Positions 1 to 9,250 of a stretch of 64,000 nucleotides of DNA are shown piece by piece. Under the pieces are notes generated by a model. It saw only the letters and a program-made list of their open reading frames with translations, was not told the DNA's origin and searched no databases. The position numbers and the translations under genes are program-made. How positions within the stretch are numbered: position 1 is the first letter of the stretch; every line of letters starts with the position of its first letter. This DNA is from Notospermus geniculatus (taxonomy: Eukaryota > Nemertea > Pilidiophora > Heteronemertea > Lineidae), in contig NMRB01000117.1 in assembly GCA_002633025.1 (NCBI GenBank), positions 310,815 to 374,814 of the forward strand, written 5' to 3'.

Positions 1-830
1 ACGCCTTAAACCACTAGGCCAAATCCCCATCTTCAGAAAAAGATGGTTCAATGGCCCGTGTTTAAACGAGGCGTCCATAAGTACCCTGCGAGTAGCCCAA
101 TCTCCGAACCCAAACAGTTTTATGTTATACAAGGGTCACAAATAAAGGAGATACAAGTAAAGAATATGAAATAGAAATCGGGTTTCTAAGGTGAAAGACA
201 TTGCTTCCTAATATTGCTATCAAAATGGGTGGACTAAGTAGAACAAAACTCGAACTTTATGATCCACATGTCGTTTGATCTTCAAAATGTAACATTTCTT
301 GGGAAAGTGTACCGATTACTAGTCTTTTGTTTCAACTTATTAGCTAATTAGTTCGTTCCAAGATGCGTCTCATTCAATTCCTTTTGACTTATAGACCCCA
401 GAGGTGCCTTCATTTCCGTCATACAACTTGTACTTTTATGGTATTTTGACATCTTTTATTTACAACGCCTGACCACATTTCAAAAATTCACAACAACAGC
501 TCGCCCTTAAGATGTTCAACCTTATTTGCTGGATTATTTGAGCCATATTATATAATATTATATATAAATTTACCGGGCGAATCTCACCCAATCTGCCAAT
601 TATTGATCAATAACGCAACGGTTTTGTGTGCCCTATTTTGTTCATGCGCAGGTGTGATGAGGCGAACCGCATCTGAACTCTCACAAACGGGCAGCAATCG
701 TTGCGCGTTCAAGATGGCTGCCTTGGAATTGTGTCCGAGGGGAAATGCGAGCCGTCACGGAAATTGCCAAGCAGTTGCCTTCGGAAGTTCCGAATGATCA
801 CGACCATTATTTTAGTATGCGATTAGATAT
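1..830. other. AT-rich upstream flank, no gene recognised
   Basis: No convincing coding region is visible. The stretch is AT-rich, with a dense TATAAT/ATATAT patch near 545-570. Homology to the 5' flanks of the other three TLR genes begins only at about 830. The non-coding first exon seen upstream of TLR-B, -C and -D is not recognisable here, so for TLR-A it may lie left of the window or be lost. Confidence 0.5.
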
Positions 831-942
831 CGGACGGACAGCCAGACATCAGTTACTTAAACCAAAACGCCGAGAGTGAAAGGTGGACGGTGAGCCTCTG
901 AAAACGGCATTTCCTCCGTCGAAGTTGCTCTTTTAGTAGAAG

Positions 943-964
943 CTTGGAGGAATTTTCCTCCAAG
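943..964. promoter_or_regulatory. kappaB-like site inside a short palindrome
   Basis: The stretch consists of two 10-base arms, CTTGGAGGAA and TTCCTCCAAG, with TT between them. The centre GGAATTTTCC (949-958) fits the NF-kappaB/Rel pattern GGRRNNYYCC. It lies about 340 bases before the TLR-A start codon. The aligned positions upstream of TLR-B and TLR-D do not carry it. Binding is inference from the motif alone. Confidence 0.3.
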
Positions 965-1001
965 GTAGAAGTAAGGACTCGGCATGGAGAGCAGTCGCCG
1001 A

Positions 1002-1140
1002 CTAAGGCTGCAATCACATAGAGCTACACGCTACACTGACACGCCGGTTAACGATGGCTTCACAAAGGGCTCGCGACCGTGGTGTCATTGTTAACCGGCG
1101 TGTCAGTGTATCGTGTAGCTCTGTGTGATTGCAGCCTTAG
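1002..1140. repeat. foldback (MITE-like) element in the TLR-A 5' flank
   Basis: Two 51-base arms (1002-1052 and 1090-1140) are inverted copies with two mismatches, around a 37-base loop. The outer ends are CTAAGGCTG and CAGCCTTAG. Alignment with the TLR-B and TLR-D 5' flanks shows the element between two blocks that are adjacent there, so it is an insertion specific to TLR-A. It ends about 45 bases before the predicted splice acceptor. Related arm fragments appear near 20080-20150 and 53985-54012. No clear target duplication is visible. Confidence 0.85.
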
Positions 1141-1170
1141 AAGCACTTGGCAACAGCACTAGTTTTTGTG

Positions 1171-1184
1171 TTTTCTCTCCCCAG
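1171..1184 (+). promoter_or_regulatory. predicted 3' splice acceptor before TLR-A
   Basis: A pyrimidine tract ending in CCCCAG closes at 1184, exactly 112 bases before the start codon. The same distance and a homologous tract occur in TLR-B (4908), and near-identical ones in TLR-C (9098) and TLR-D (14628). The matching donor is not found in the window for this copy. Confidence 0.6.
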
Positions 1185-1296
1185 AACCGCCTCTTGTGAA
1201 AAGACACTGTGACGATGCTGTAAAACCAATCGCAATAAAAGCCTCAAAACTAGCTGGAGTTGCGGAGACAAAAGTACGACAGGACGCTAGTTCAGG

Positions 1297-3858
1297 ATGA
1301 TTCGAGGCATCGTGCTTGCCACTGTGGCAGTGGTCCTCAGCGCCGTTTCTGCTGCACAGGACGTGGAATCTCTTACCGAGAGACGTATCTGTCCGAGGCA
1401 CCGAGATTGCATTTGTAATTTCCAAACACGTTTTTTTTCATGCCGTAACGTCTCATCAGTCCCAGATGTGCCATCATGGACTATGATTTTCTATATTCAC
1501 GACGGCGACACCATAACATTAGGTAAATCAGGTAGTCTCCCAAATCATGTCATAGCGCTGGTTATCACCAAATACAAGCAGTTGGACATTCGGAAGGAGT
1601 TCTTTCAAATGGGCTCAAAGTTGAAGACATTTTCACTCAACGGTATCCAGGAGGTAACTATATCGAACGGCGTTTTCAGTAATGTCCGAAGGGTACAGAA
1701 AATCATGATCGAGAACTGTAAGACTCTCCGGTTAAATAACTACAAGACTGTCTTCAAGGGGCTGAAACCGCGATTTTTCCAACTCAGTAGAGTTAGGATC
1801 TCTACTAAACAAATTGCCGATGTCGTCTGCTCAGTGGATCCTGCAGCTTTGAAATACGTGGATCTTTCCGGACTTGATCTCAGTTTCATCCCTCAAAAAA
1901 TGGCTGATTGCCTACGAGTGCGAGAGCTTCGGTCATTGGAGTTAAACCGCAACAATTTCTCTCGTCCGGATAGTCTGGATTCACTTGCAAAACTGGGTCT
2001 TATACGGAAGTTGGAGGTAAGCCATTCAAACATTAAAAATTCGTCGACTCTCGGGTTCATAAAAGGCAAGAATCTGACGAATTTCGATATCAGTAACAAC
2101 CACTTGTTAGTTAAAGAGGTGAAGAAAGTCCTCTGCAAACTCGATCCCAAGATAATCAAGGTTATAGTTGCGAGTGGGAACGAGTTTGCTTACATTGACG
2201 ATGACTTCTTCAGTTGTTTGGCGAATGCGAGACTAAATTCCCTGACTCTCCGCCATGGAAATATCACCGGTATTTCTAAACATGCCTTGCGCTACTTTCA
2301 TGGTAATATTGATCTCGACCTTGCAAATAACCGAATACCAGCAAGTGACATGTCCTTCATTACAGCAGCAAGAGCTGTTGGTACTTTGCAGCTCGGTCAA
2401 AATGGATTGACAAGATTCCCTGATTTCAAAGTAAACGGGACGTGTTTGGCTGTAAAAGCATTGGGAAGCATTCACCTTGTTGGAAACAACATCGCCACTG
2501 TGAGAGAGGAAGATGTGCAGTGTCTGGGAAATGTACACAGCCTGACCCTCACGGGAAATAAAATAAAGCAGCTGCCGAAGAGGGCACTTTGGAGCATGAA
2601 GAGGCTGAAGCAGTTATCCTTGGGCAAAAATAAAATGGAGTGGCTAGGGGAAGATTCACTACCAACTCAGTTGATAGCTTTGGATCTTGTCGAGAATAAT
2701 TTTAAATATTATGGTCTTACGGCTATAGGTAAACTGAACAATTTAATCAAATTCTCTGTCTCGGGAATAGACGGCCTTTGGAGCTCGTTGTTCGAGAATA
2801 AGACCAAGCTGCAATCACTGCAAATCAATGGTGGTAAAATGTCAACAGGGAACCTTAAGGGTATTCTTCAAACTGTCAAAAGCTTGGAGTATCTCCATCT
2901 GAAATCGATTCGCATAAAAGAGATACCCGATGAAATACTAAACCTCGACAAGCTTAAATCTCTCTCTCTCATGAATAATGAGCTTACCAGTATACCATCA
3001 TATTTCATACCAAAATTAAATAGCCTGAAGGGCTTGGAGTTGTCTGAGAATCGTTTTGAATGCAACTGTAGTCTGATGCCATTCACGATGTGGTTAAGAA
3101 ACTCCAGCAGGACGACAAACGTCCACAGTATCGACAAACTAACATGCTCTTCACCTGGCCGATATGTACACACACTTTTGTTCAACTACGAGGAGGACTG
3201 TCGAAATCTGCTCCCCATCATTCTACCATCGGTGATCGGCCCGATCGTGTTCTTGATAGTTATCTTGACAATCCTGGGAGTGCGATATCGAGGATACATC
3301 CGCTATGGCTGCATGTTGATCAGAGCAAGATGGCGGGGATACGGCGCCATTGAAGGACGCTCATTCAAGTACGATGCATTTGTTTCCTACAACAAGGAGG
3401 ATGTTCACTGGGTGATAGACACGTTACGCCCCAAACTGGAGGATGAAGCTGGTTACCAGATCTGTCTTCATGACAGAGACTTCACCGTGGGAGAAGCCAT
3501 CATCGATAACATAATTACATCTATCGATGAAAGCAGGAAAACTATCCTCGTCCTCAGTGACAACTTCGCCATGTCTCAATGGTGTCAACTGGAAATGAAT
3601 CTCGCGCAACACAAGCTATTTGAAGAAGATCGTGACATCGTCATTTTGATCAGACTAGGGGAAGTGGCGGAAGAGAACGTAACAAAGACCATGCGCATGC
3701 TCATGCGCACCAAGACGTACATCACATGGCCGGAAACGGAAGATGGCGTCGATCTCTTCTGGAAGAATCTAATCTTTGCTTTGCGACGTCCCCCAGGGGT
3801 TGTGATGGAAGTGCCGGAATGGCCAGTTGGAGGGGAGGGAAATATACAGAATTGTTAG
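1297..3858 (+). CDS. Tlr: Toll-like receptor, paralog A
   Basis: An intact 853-residue type I membrane receptor of the innate immune system, expected to bind a microbial or endogenous ligand through its ectodomain and recruit TIR adaptors such as MyD88. Seen in the protein: signal peptide at about 1-20, LRRNT cysteines at 32, 38, 40 and 49, roughly 20 leucine-rich repeats with many N-glycosylation sequons, one LRRCT with cysteines at 589, 591, 617 and 635, a membrane helix at about 639-663 and a TIR domain from 691 (box 1 YDAFVSY, box 2 RDFTVG at 727-732, box 3 FW at 821-822). The single LRRCT makes it the vertebrate-like type rather than the Drosophila Toll type. The coding region is one exon. 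The start is set by the signal peptide and is shared by all four paralogs. The BB-loop proline is valine. The C-terminal tail PEWPVGGEGNIQNC follows the TIR. Ligand unknown. Confidence 0.96.
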   Translation: MIRGIVLATVAVVLSAVSAAQDVESLTERRICPRHRDCICNFQTRFFSCRNVSSVPDVPSWTMIFYIHDGDTITLGKSGSLPNHVIALVITKYKQLDIRKEFFQMGSKLKTFSLNGIQEVTISNGVFSNVRRVQKIMIENCKTLRLNNYKTVFKGLKPRFFQLSRVRISTKQIADVVCSVDPAALKYVDLSGLDLSFIPQKMADCLRVRELRSLELNRNNFSRPDSLDSLAKLGLIRKLEVSHSNIKNSSTLGFIKGKNLTNFDISNNHLLVKEVKKVLCKLDPKIIKVIVASGNEFAYIDDDFFSCLANARLNSLTLRHGNITGISKHALRYFHGNIDLDLANNRIPASDMSFITAARAVGTLQLGQNGLTRFPDFKVNGTCLAVKALGSIHLVGNNIATVREEDVQCLGNVHSLTLTGNKIKQLPKRALWSMKRLKQLSLGKNKMEWLGEDSLPTQLIALDLVENNFKYYGLTAIGKLNNLIKFSVSGIDGLWSSLFENKTKLQSLQINGGKMSTGNLKGILQTVKSLEYLHLKSIRIKEIPDEILNLDKLKSLSLMNNELTSIPSYFIPKLNSLKGLELSENRFECNCSLMPFTMWLRNSSRTTNVHSIDKLTCSSPGRYVHTLLFNYEEDCRNLLPIILPSVIGPIVFLIVILTILGVRYRGYIRYGCMLIRARWRGYGAIEGRSFKYDAFVSYNKEDVHWVIDTLRPKLEDEAGYQICLHDRDFTVGEAIIDNIITSIDESRKTILVLSDNFAMSQWCQLEMNLAQHKLFEEDRDIVILIRLGEVAEENVTKTMRMLMRTKTYITWPETEDGVDLFWKNLIFALRRPPGVVMEVPEWPVGGEGNIQNC

Positions 3859-4340
3859 AACGTTTTTCTTTAGATTTGAAAGTCCCGAGATCTTCCTCTA
3901 AAAATGGCAGCATCCACGGTTTGACGTGGATGTGGCAGTACAGGAGGCGTATTTCATAATCCTACATTTAGCAAGTGTGACTCTCCGTCGTCTGCTGTGG
4001 CCTACATATATCATTCATTGCTGACTATTCCAACCTGCGATTTAGTGGCAGTATCGTTTGTGTTTATGCACTTTACCAGAACGTTACGCGCAATTAAAAG
4101 TCAACTGTATATTATTCTCGTTCAAAGGACTCTTCAGTATTCACATGCATACAACATTTTCTTCGTCCAACTGTCGTTGCTAATGATCTTTGCCGGTTTG
4201 GTTCGAGATGAAGCCGCAAGTTCCTCCCACTTGAGATGTTCGCATGGGTGTGGGTATCCACAATTGGCGCCTTCCTGTTCCTGTTCGGATTTTCTGAAAA
4301 TATATATTTCCTCGTGATCGCTTTTATTCAGCACAGCAAA
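3859..4340 (+). other. TLR-A 3' flank, duplicated at 13288-13930
   Basis: This is the putative 3' UTR and downstream flank. It aligns closely with 13288-13930, which follows the broken TLR fragment, except that the second copy has about 180 extra bases around 13575-13755. No clear polyadenylation signal stands out, and no independent gene is seen. Confidence 0.7.
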
Positions 4341-4478
4341 CATATAGGTCTATACATGATATAATGTATGTCCACTGAGTGAACAGTTTTTCCTTGGAAA
4401 ACATCTCTAGACTTGATCATTGCTCTACTGAGCTAGTGGATTTCACGTGACGCCAAATGGGAAGGAGCACGAAGACCG
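4341..4478 (+). other. predicted non-coding exon 1 of TLR-B (3' part)
   Basis: The block is conserved upstream of TLR-B, TLR-C (to 8407) and TLR-D (to 14071), and in each case it ends in ACCG followed by the donor GTGAGTAAC. The start of the exon is not known. An ATG at 4457 opens an upstream reading frame of 11 codons that crosses the splice junction and stops at 4920-4922, before the receptor start. Confidence 0.6.
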
Positions 4479-4908
4479 GTGAGTAACCTTCCGATTAATG
4501 GAATCTGATCATTTTTCCATAATGTGGACGACGATGGCGAATAGAACCCTCCTTTGGGTAACACAGAGGCCAGGGAACAGAGGGACAATCCCGACATGGT
4601 CACAGGACGTGTAGGCCTACATGTAAGTCTACTGTACGGATGTTGCCGCGATGCAGTTTTCATGCGACAGTGAGACAGAAATTATTGCAATCACTCTAAA
4701 AAGAGAAAGTCAATCCAAAAGAAGATGCATGGTTAGCCTCTGAAAAGACGATTCCCTTCGCTCGAACTTTTGCTTCTTTGGTGAAAGATTCACTCGGACA
4801 TATCGCAGAATCGCCAGTATGGGGAATAGGCCATGTAGATGAGTCGATCCCATCGACAACGCAGCACACTTGGCTGATAGTACTACAGACTTTTTGCTTT
4901 CTCTTCAG
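4479..4908 (+). other. predicted 5' UTR intron of TLR-B (430 bases)
   Basis: The donor GTGAGTAAC lies at 4479 and the acceptor tract ending CTCTTCAG at 4908. The intron is free of the foldback elements that sit at the same place in TLR-C and TLR-D, so it is the shortest and approximates the empty state. Splicing is inferred from conservation between paralogs, not from transcripts. Confidence 0.65.
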
Positions 4909-5020
4909 GGAACGCGCAGTGACGATGCTGCTCCAGATAATCCAAACGAAACCCTGTAATCTAGCTTCAAGGAAATAGAGTTGCAGACAAATGAGTAGGA
5001 CATAAAGGCGCCAGTTCAGG

Positions 5021-7549
5021 ATGATTCGAGGCATCGTGCTTGCCACTGTGGCAGTGGTCCTCAGCGCCGTTTCTGCTGCACAGGACGTGGATGTTCTTAA
5101 TACAGATAGACGTATCTGTCCGAGGCACCTAGATTGCATTTGTAATTTCGGAACGGGGCTTTTTTCTTGCCGTAACGTCTCGTCAGTTCCAGATATACCA
5201 TCATGGACTATGATTTTCTTGATTCACGACGGCGACACAATAACATTAGGAAAATCTGGCAGTCTACCGAATCATGTATTCGCGCTTGTGATCACCAAAT
5301 ACAAGCAGCTGGACATCCGGGGGGAGTTCTTTCAAGTGGGCTCAAAGTTGAAGACATTTTCACTCAACGAGGTCCAGAAGGTGATATTATTGAACGACGT
5401 TTTCAGTAATGTCAGGAATTTGAATAAAATCATAATCGAGAACTGTAAGACTCTCCGGTTAAATAATTACAAGACTCTCTTCAAGGGGCTGAAACCGCGA
5501 TTTTTCCAACTCAGTAGAGTCAGGATCTCAATAGCACAACTTGCCGATGTCGTCTGCTCAGTGGATCCTGTAGCCTTGAAATTCGTGGATCTTTCCGGAC
5601 TTGATCTCAACTTCATCCCTAAGAAAATGGCGGATTGTTTACGAGTGCGAGAGCTTCTGTCATTGAAGCTAAACCAGAACAATTTCTCTCGTCCGGATAG
5701 TCTGAATTCACTTGCAAAACTGGGCCGTATACGGCAGTTGGAGGTGAGCCATTCAAACATTACAAATTCGTCGACTCTCGGGTTCATACGAGGCAAGAAT
5801 CTGACGAATTTCGATATCAGCAACAACCACTTATCAGTTAAAGAGGTGAAGAAAGTCCTCTGCAAACTCGATCCCAAGATAATCAAGGTTATAGTTGCGA
5901 GTGGGAACGAGTTTGTCTACATTGACGATGACTTCTTCAGTTGTTTGGCGAATACGAGACTAAATTCCCTGACTCTCCGCCATGGAAATATCACCGGTAT
6001 TTCCAAACATGCCTTGCGCTACTTTCATGGTAATATTGATCTCGACCTTGCAAATAACCGAATACCAACAAATGACATGTCATTCATTACAGCAGCCAGA
6101 TCTATTAGTACTTTGCAGCTCGGTCAAAATGGATTGACAATATTCCCTGATTTCAAAGTGAACGGAACTTGTTTGGCTGTAAAGGCATTAGGAAGCATTC
6201 ACCTTGTTGGAAACAACATCGCCACTGTGAGCGAGGAAGACGTGCAGTGTCTGGGAAATGTACACAGCCTGACCCTCACGGGAAATAAAATAAAGCAGCT
6301 GCCGAAGAGGGCACTTTGGAGCATGAAGAAGCTGAAGCAGTTATCCTTGGGCAGCAATAAAATGGAGAGACTAGGGGAAGATTCACTACCAACTCAGTTG
6401 GCGTCTTTGGATCTTTACCGAAATAACTTTAGATATTATGGTCTAATGGTTGTGGGCAAATTGAACAATTTATTCAAATTTTCTGTCTCGGGACTACAGG
6501 GCCTTATGTGCATGTTATTCGCCAATAAGACCAAGCTTCAATCATTGCAAATTGCTGACGGCAAAATTGCTTTAAGAGACGTTAAATGTATTCTTCAAAC
6601 TCTCAAAGGCTTGCGGTATCTTCATCTGTCATCGATCGGTTTAAAAGCGATACCTGATGAGATACTACACCTCGACAAGCTTAAATCGCTCTTCCTCACG
6701 AACAGCAGGATAAGCAGTATACCATCTTACTTCATACCAAAACTGAATCGCCTGAAGGGCTTGGAGTTGTCTGACAACCATTTCGAATGCAACTGTAGTC
6801 TGATGCCATTCGTGACATGGTTAAGAAATGGTAGCCGTTCTACAAACGTCCACAATCTCGACACACTAGAGTGCGTTACACCTTATCGATATAAGCACAC
6901 ACTTTTGTTCAACTACGAGGAGGACTGTCGAAATCTGCTCCCCATCATTCTACCATCGGTGATCGGCCCGATCGTGTTCTTGATAGTTATCATGACAATC
7001 CTGGGAGTGCGATATCGAGGATACATCCGCTATGGCTGCATGTTGATCAGAGCAAGATGGCGGGGATACGGCGCCATTGAAGGACGCTCATTCAAGTACG
7101 ATGCATTTGTTTCCTACAACAAGGAGGATGTTCACTGGGTGATAGACACGTTACGTCCCAAACTGGAGGATGAAGCTGGTTACCAGATCTGTCTTCATGA
7201 CAGAGACTTCACCGTGGGAGAAGCCATCATCGATAACATAGTCACATCTATCGATGAAAGCAGGAAAACTATTCTCGTCCTCAGTGACAACTTCGCCAAG
7301 TCTCAATGGTGTCAACTGGAAATGAATCTCGCGCAACACAAGCTATTTGAAGAAGATCGTGACATCGTCATTTTGATCAGACTAGGGGAAGTGGCGGAAG
7401 AGAACGTAACAAACACCATGCGCATGCTCATGCGCACTAAGACGTACATCACGTGGCCGGAAAAGGAAGATGGCGTCGATCTCTTCTGGAAGAATCTAAT
7501 CTTTGCTTTGCGACGTCCCCCAGGGGTTGTGATGGAAGAGCCGGAATAG
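5021..7549 (+). CDS. Tlr: Toll-like receptor, paralog B
   Basis: An intact 842-residue receptor with the same architecture as paralog A: signal peptide 1-20, LRRNT, about 20 LRRs, one LRRCT, membrane helix at about 640-664 and TIR from 692 with box 1 YDAFVSY, box 2 RDFTVG (728-733) and FW at 822-823. The reading frame ends at EEPE because the tryptophan codon of the EWPVGG tail found in A and C is TAG here, so the tail is shorter while the TIR is complete. In the membrane-proximal LRRs it is closest to paralog D and clearly different from A. It lies 1163 bases after TLR-A on the same strand. It has its own predicted leader exon and intron, so it is probably transcribed separately. Function as a pattern receptor is inferred from the family. 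Confidence 0.96.
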   Translation: MIRGIVLATVAVVLSAVSAAQDVDVLNTDRRICPRHLDCICNFGTGLFSCRNVSSVPDIPSWTMIFLIHDGDTITLGKSGSLPNHVFALVITKYKQLDIRGEFFQVGSKLKTFSLNEVQKVILLNDVFSNVRNLNKIIIENCKTLRLNNYKTLFKGLKPRFFQLSRVRISIAQLADVVCSVDPVALKFVDLSGLDLNFIPKKMADCLRVRELLSLKLNQNNFSRPDSLNSLAKLGRIRQLEVSHSNITNSSTLGFIRGKNLTNFDISNNHLSVKEVKKVLCKLDPKIIKVIVASGNEFVYIDDDFFSCLANTRLNSLTLRHGNITGISKHALRYFHGNIDLDLANNRIPTNDMSFITAARSISTLQLGQNGLTIFPDFKVNGTCLAVKALGSIHLVGNNIATVSEEDVQCLGNVHSLTLTGNKIKQLPKRALWSMKKLKQLSLGSNKMERLGEDSLPTQLASLDLYRNNFRYYGLMVVGKLNNLFKFSVSGLQGLMCMLFANKTKLQSLQIADGKIALRDVKCILQTLKGLRYLHLSSIGLKAIPDEILHLDKLKSLFLTNSRISSIPSYFIPKLNRLKGLELSDNHFECNCSLMPFVTWLRNGSRSTNVHNLDTLECVTPYRYKHTLLFNYEEDCRNLLPIILPSVIGPIVFLIVIMTILGVRYRGYIRYGCMLIRARWRGYGAIEGRSFKYDAFVSYNKEDVHWVIDTLRPKLEDEAGYQICLHDRDFTVGEAIIDNIVTSIDESRKTILVLSDNFAKSQWCQLEMNLAQHKLFEEDRDIVILIRLGEVAEENVTNTMRMLMRTKTYITWPEKEDGVDLFWKNLIFALRRPPGVVMEEPE

Positions 7550-8289
7550 CCAGTTGGAGGGGAGGGAAATGGTAAACAGTCACAGAATTGTTAGAAGTTG
7601 AAGATTCCGAGACTCCCCTCTGAAAATGGCAGCATATTGTTTCCCATTTTGACTCATCAGTGGAAATGGCATTATATTGGCCTTTTTGGTTTCCTTCGTG
7701 AAGCAGAAGTTGTGCGACTCTCCGTCGTCTGCTGTGGCACAGGCCAACATTATCATTTATTGCTTATTATTCTAGCCTCAGTTAAAGGACGTTTGCAAGC
7801 GATCTGCTTAATACATTCCCGAAAGTCAATTCTGTACCGATCACGTTCGACTTCAGCATTTACATGTATTTCACTGACTGAACATTGTGTGGTCATCGAT
7901 ATTCATTGGTTCGGATCGGGAAGACGCAGCATTGTTCCGCCATCTTATTATACTCTGCCGCGGTCTTTCTGCAAACGTGTCATCGTGTTGCCATCTGTTT
8001 GTTTCGTTTATCCTCACACATCCTGCGTCTTGAATTTGAAACAGCAAGGGTTAAAATTCCTACGCTTCCGGCAGCCCAACCGAACTGAGAACCCCGCCCC
8101 ATTATGTTGACCCCTCATCGGGCCGGGAGCTGGTTGATTGGCCCAAAGAAAGAACACACACTGTATATGTCAACCATCCTCTCCATGGGTGCACTGGGTC
8201 AATTACGCCTCAACGGGACCATCGATGACTGCATTGGGCATGACATGATGAAGTGTTCTACAAGGATTTGTTTCCTCATCATGCACAGA
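7550..8289 (+). other. TLR-B 3' flank and TLR-B/TLR-C intergenic region
   Basis: The first 200 bases resemble the 3' flanks of the other paralogs. The rest is diverged. A 170-codon open frame from 7598 has no recognisable domain and overlaps this flank homology, so it is not taken as a gene. The region leads into the predicted exon 1 of TLR-C. Confidence 0.5.
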
Positions 8290-8407
8290 AAACACATTCA
8301 GTGAACATTCTCTCCTAGTTCGGCAACAGGACAACATCTCTGATCAGTACTCCAGTCAGCTGCTGGATTTCACGTACACGCCCTATGGAAAAGAACATGC
8401 AGCACCG
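8290..8407 (+). other. predicted non-coding exon 1 of TLR-C (3' part)
   Basis: Homologous to the leader blocks of TLR-B and TLR-D and ends with CACCG before GTGAGTAAC. An ATG at 8385, at the aligned position of the other two leaders, opens a 27-codon upstream frame that runs through the junction and stops before the receptor start. Confidence 0.6.
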
Positions 8408-8452
8408 GTGAGTAACAGAAACGTGATAACCTGGCGTTGTGAATAAGGCCCC

Positions 8453-8568
8453 TGGACCTTATTCATAAAACTACTTAAGTCTAAGTGTGACACTTATCCT
8501 TTGTTCAACACAAAAGATAAGTATCACACTTTGACTTACATGTAAGTATGTTTATGAATATGGACCCA
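8453..8568. repeat. foldback element in the TLR-C intron (first)
   Basis: The left end GGACCTTATTCATAAAC and the right end, read inverted, GGTCCATATTCATAAAC match, and the interior is an imperfect hairpin built on AAGTCAAAGTGTGATACTTATC-like arms. A very similar element sits at 34914-35021. A stub GTGAATAAGGCC just to the left may be the end of another element. Confidence 0.75.
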
Positions 8569-8569
8569 G

Positions 8570-8710
8570 GGACCTTATTCACAAAGCTCCCCCCGTAACT
8601 TTAAAGGTACGCAAATCCTTTGTCAGGCTGAGATCGAACAATAGGTTGCCCGCAAATAGACAATAGTATACGCACCCCGTAGAATTACGGGGGCTTCGTG
8701 AATAAGGTCC
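8570..8710. repeat. foldback element in the TLR-C intron (second)
   Basis: The ends GGACCTTATTCACAAAGC and GCTTCGTGAATAAGGTCC are inverted copies. A CAG trinucleotide lies on each side (8567-8569 and 8711-8713), as expected of a 3-base target duplication. Its interior is unrelated to that of its neighbour. Confidence 0.75.
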
Positions 8711-9250
8711 CAGCTGGTATATTCAATCTGATGCTTTTCTGTTATGTGGCTTATGGGGAACATACAAAGTAGAACCCTCCATTGGGTAAAATAGAGCCCG
8801 AAGAACAGGGGGATTATTCCCACCTAATGGCAGTCCAAAGTCTGCCGTTCGAAACTTCCGATGCACTTGCCATGCGAAAGCCAGAGAGAAATTACTTCAG
8901 TCATAACCAAGCAGTCAATTCAAAAGTGGATGGTTAGCCTCTGAAAAGTACATTTCCTTCGCTCAAAAGGTTGCTCCTTCAGTGGACGTCACTCGGACAT
9001 GTCGGAGAATCGCCGATGGGGTGTAGGCCTTGCAGAAGAGTCGATCTCATCGACTACGTAGCATTCATGGCTGCTAATTGTTTGCTTTTCCTCCACAGAA
9101 CGTTTTGTAAAAGACACAGCGACGATGCTGCTACATCCAATCATTATGAAACCCGCTAAACAAAAATAGATACTATTTTTGCCTCTAATCAAGCTTCATG
9201 AAAAGGTATTTGCGGGTGAACGAGTAGGACCAATACGACGCCAGGTCAGG

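Larger units (their letters stand above)
8408..9098 (+). other. predicted 5' UTR intron of TLR-C (691 bases)
   Basis: The donor is at 8408 and the acceptor tract ending CTCCACAG at 9098. It is 261 bases longer than the TLR-B intron. The excess is mostly two abutting foldback elements at 8453-8568 and 8570-8710. The rest aligns with the other paralog introns. Confidence 0.65.

Noticed and set aside
1893-2538. Minus-strand frames inside the TLR genes (repeated in all four copies)
   Set aside because: They are antisense shadows of conserved receptor codons and carry no domain of their own.
9179-9250. Longer N-terminus of TLR-C, 24 codons upstream of MIRGIVL
   Set aside because: It would start at a TTG codon. 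The ATG at 9251 aligns with the paralogs and opens the signal peptide.
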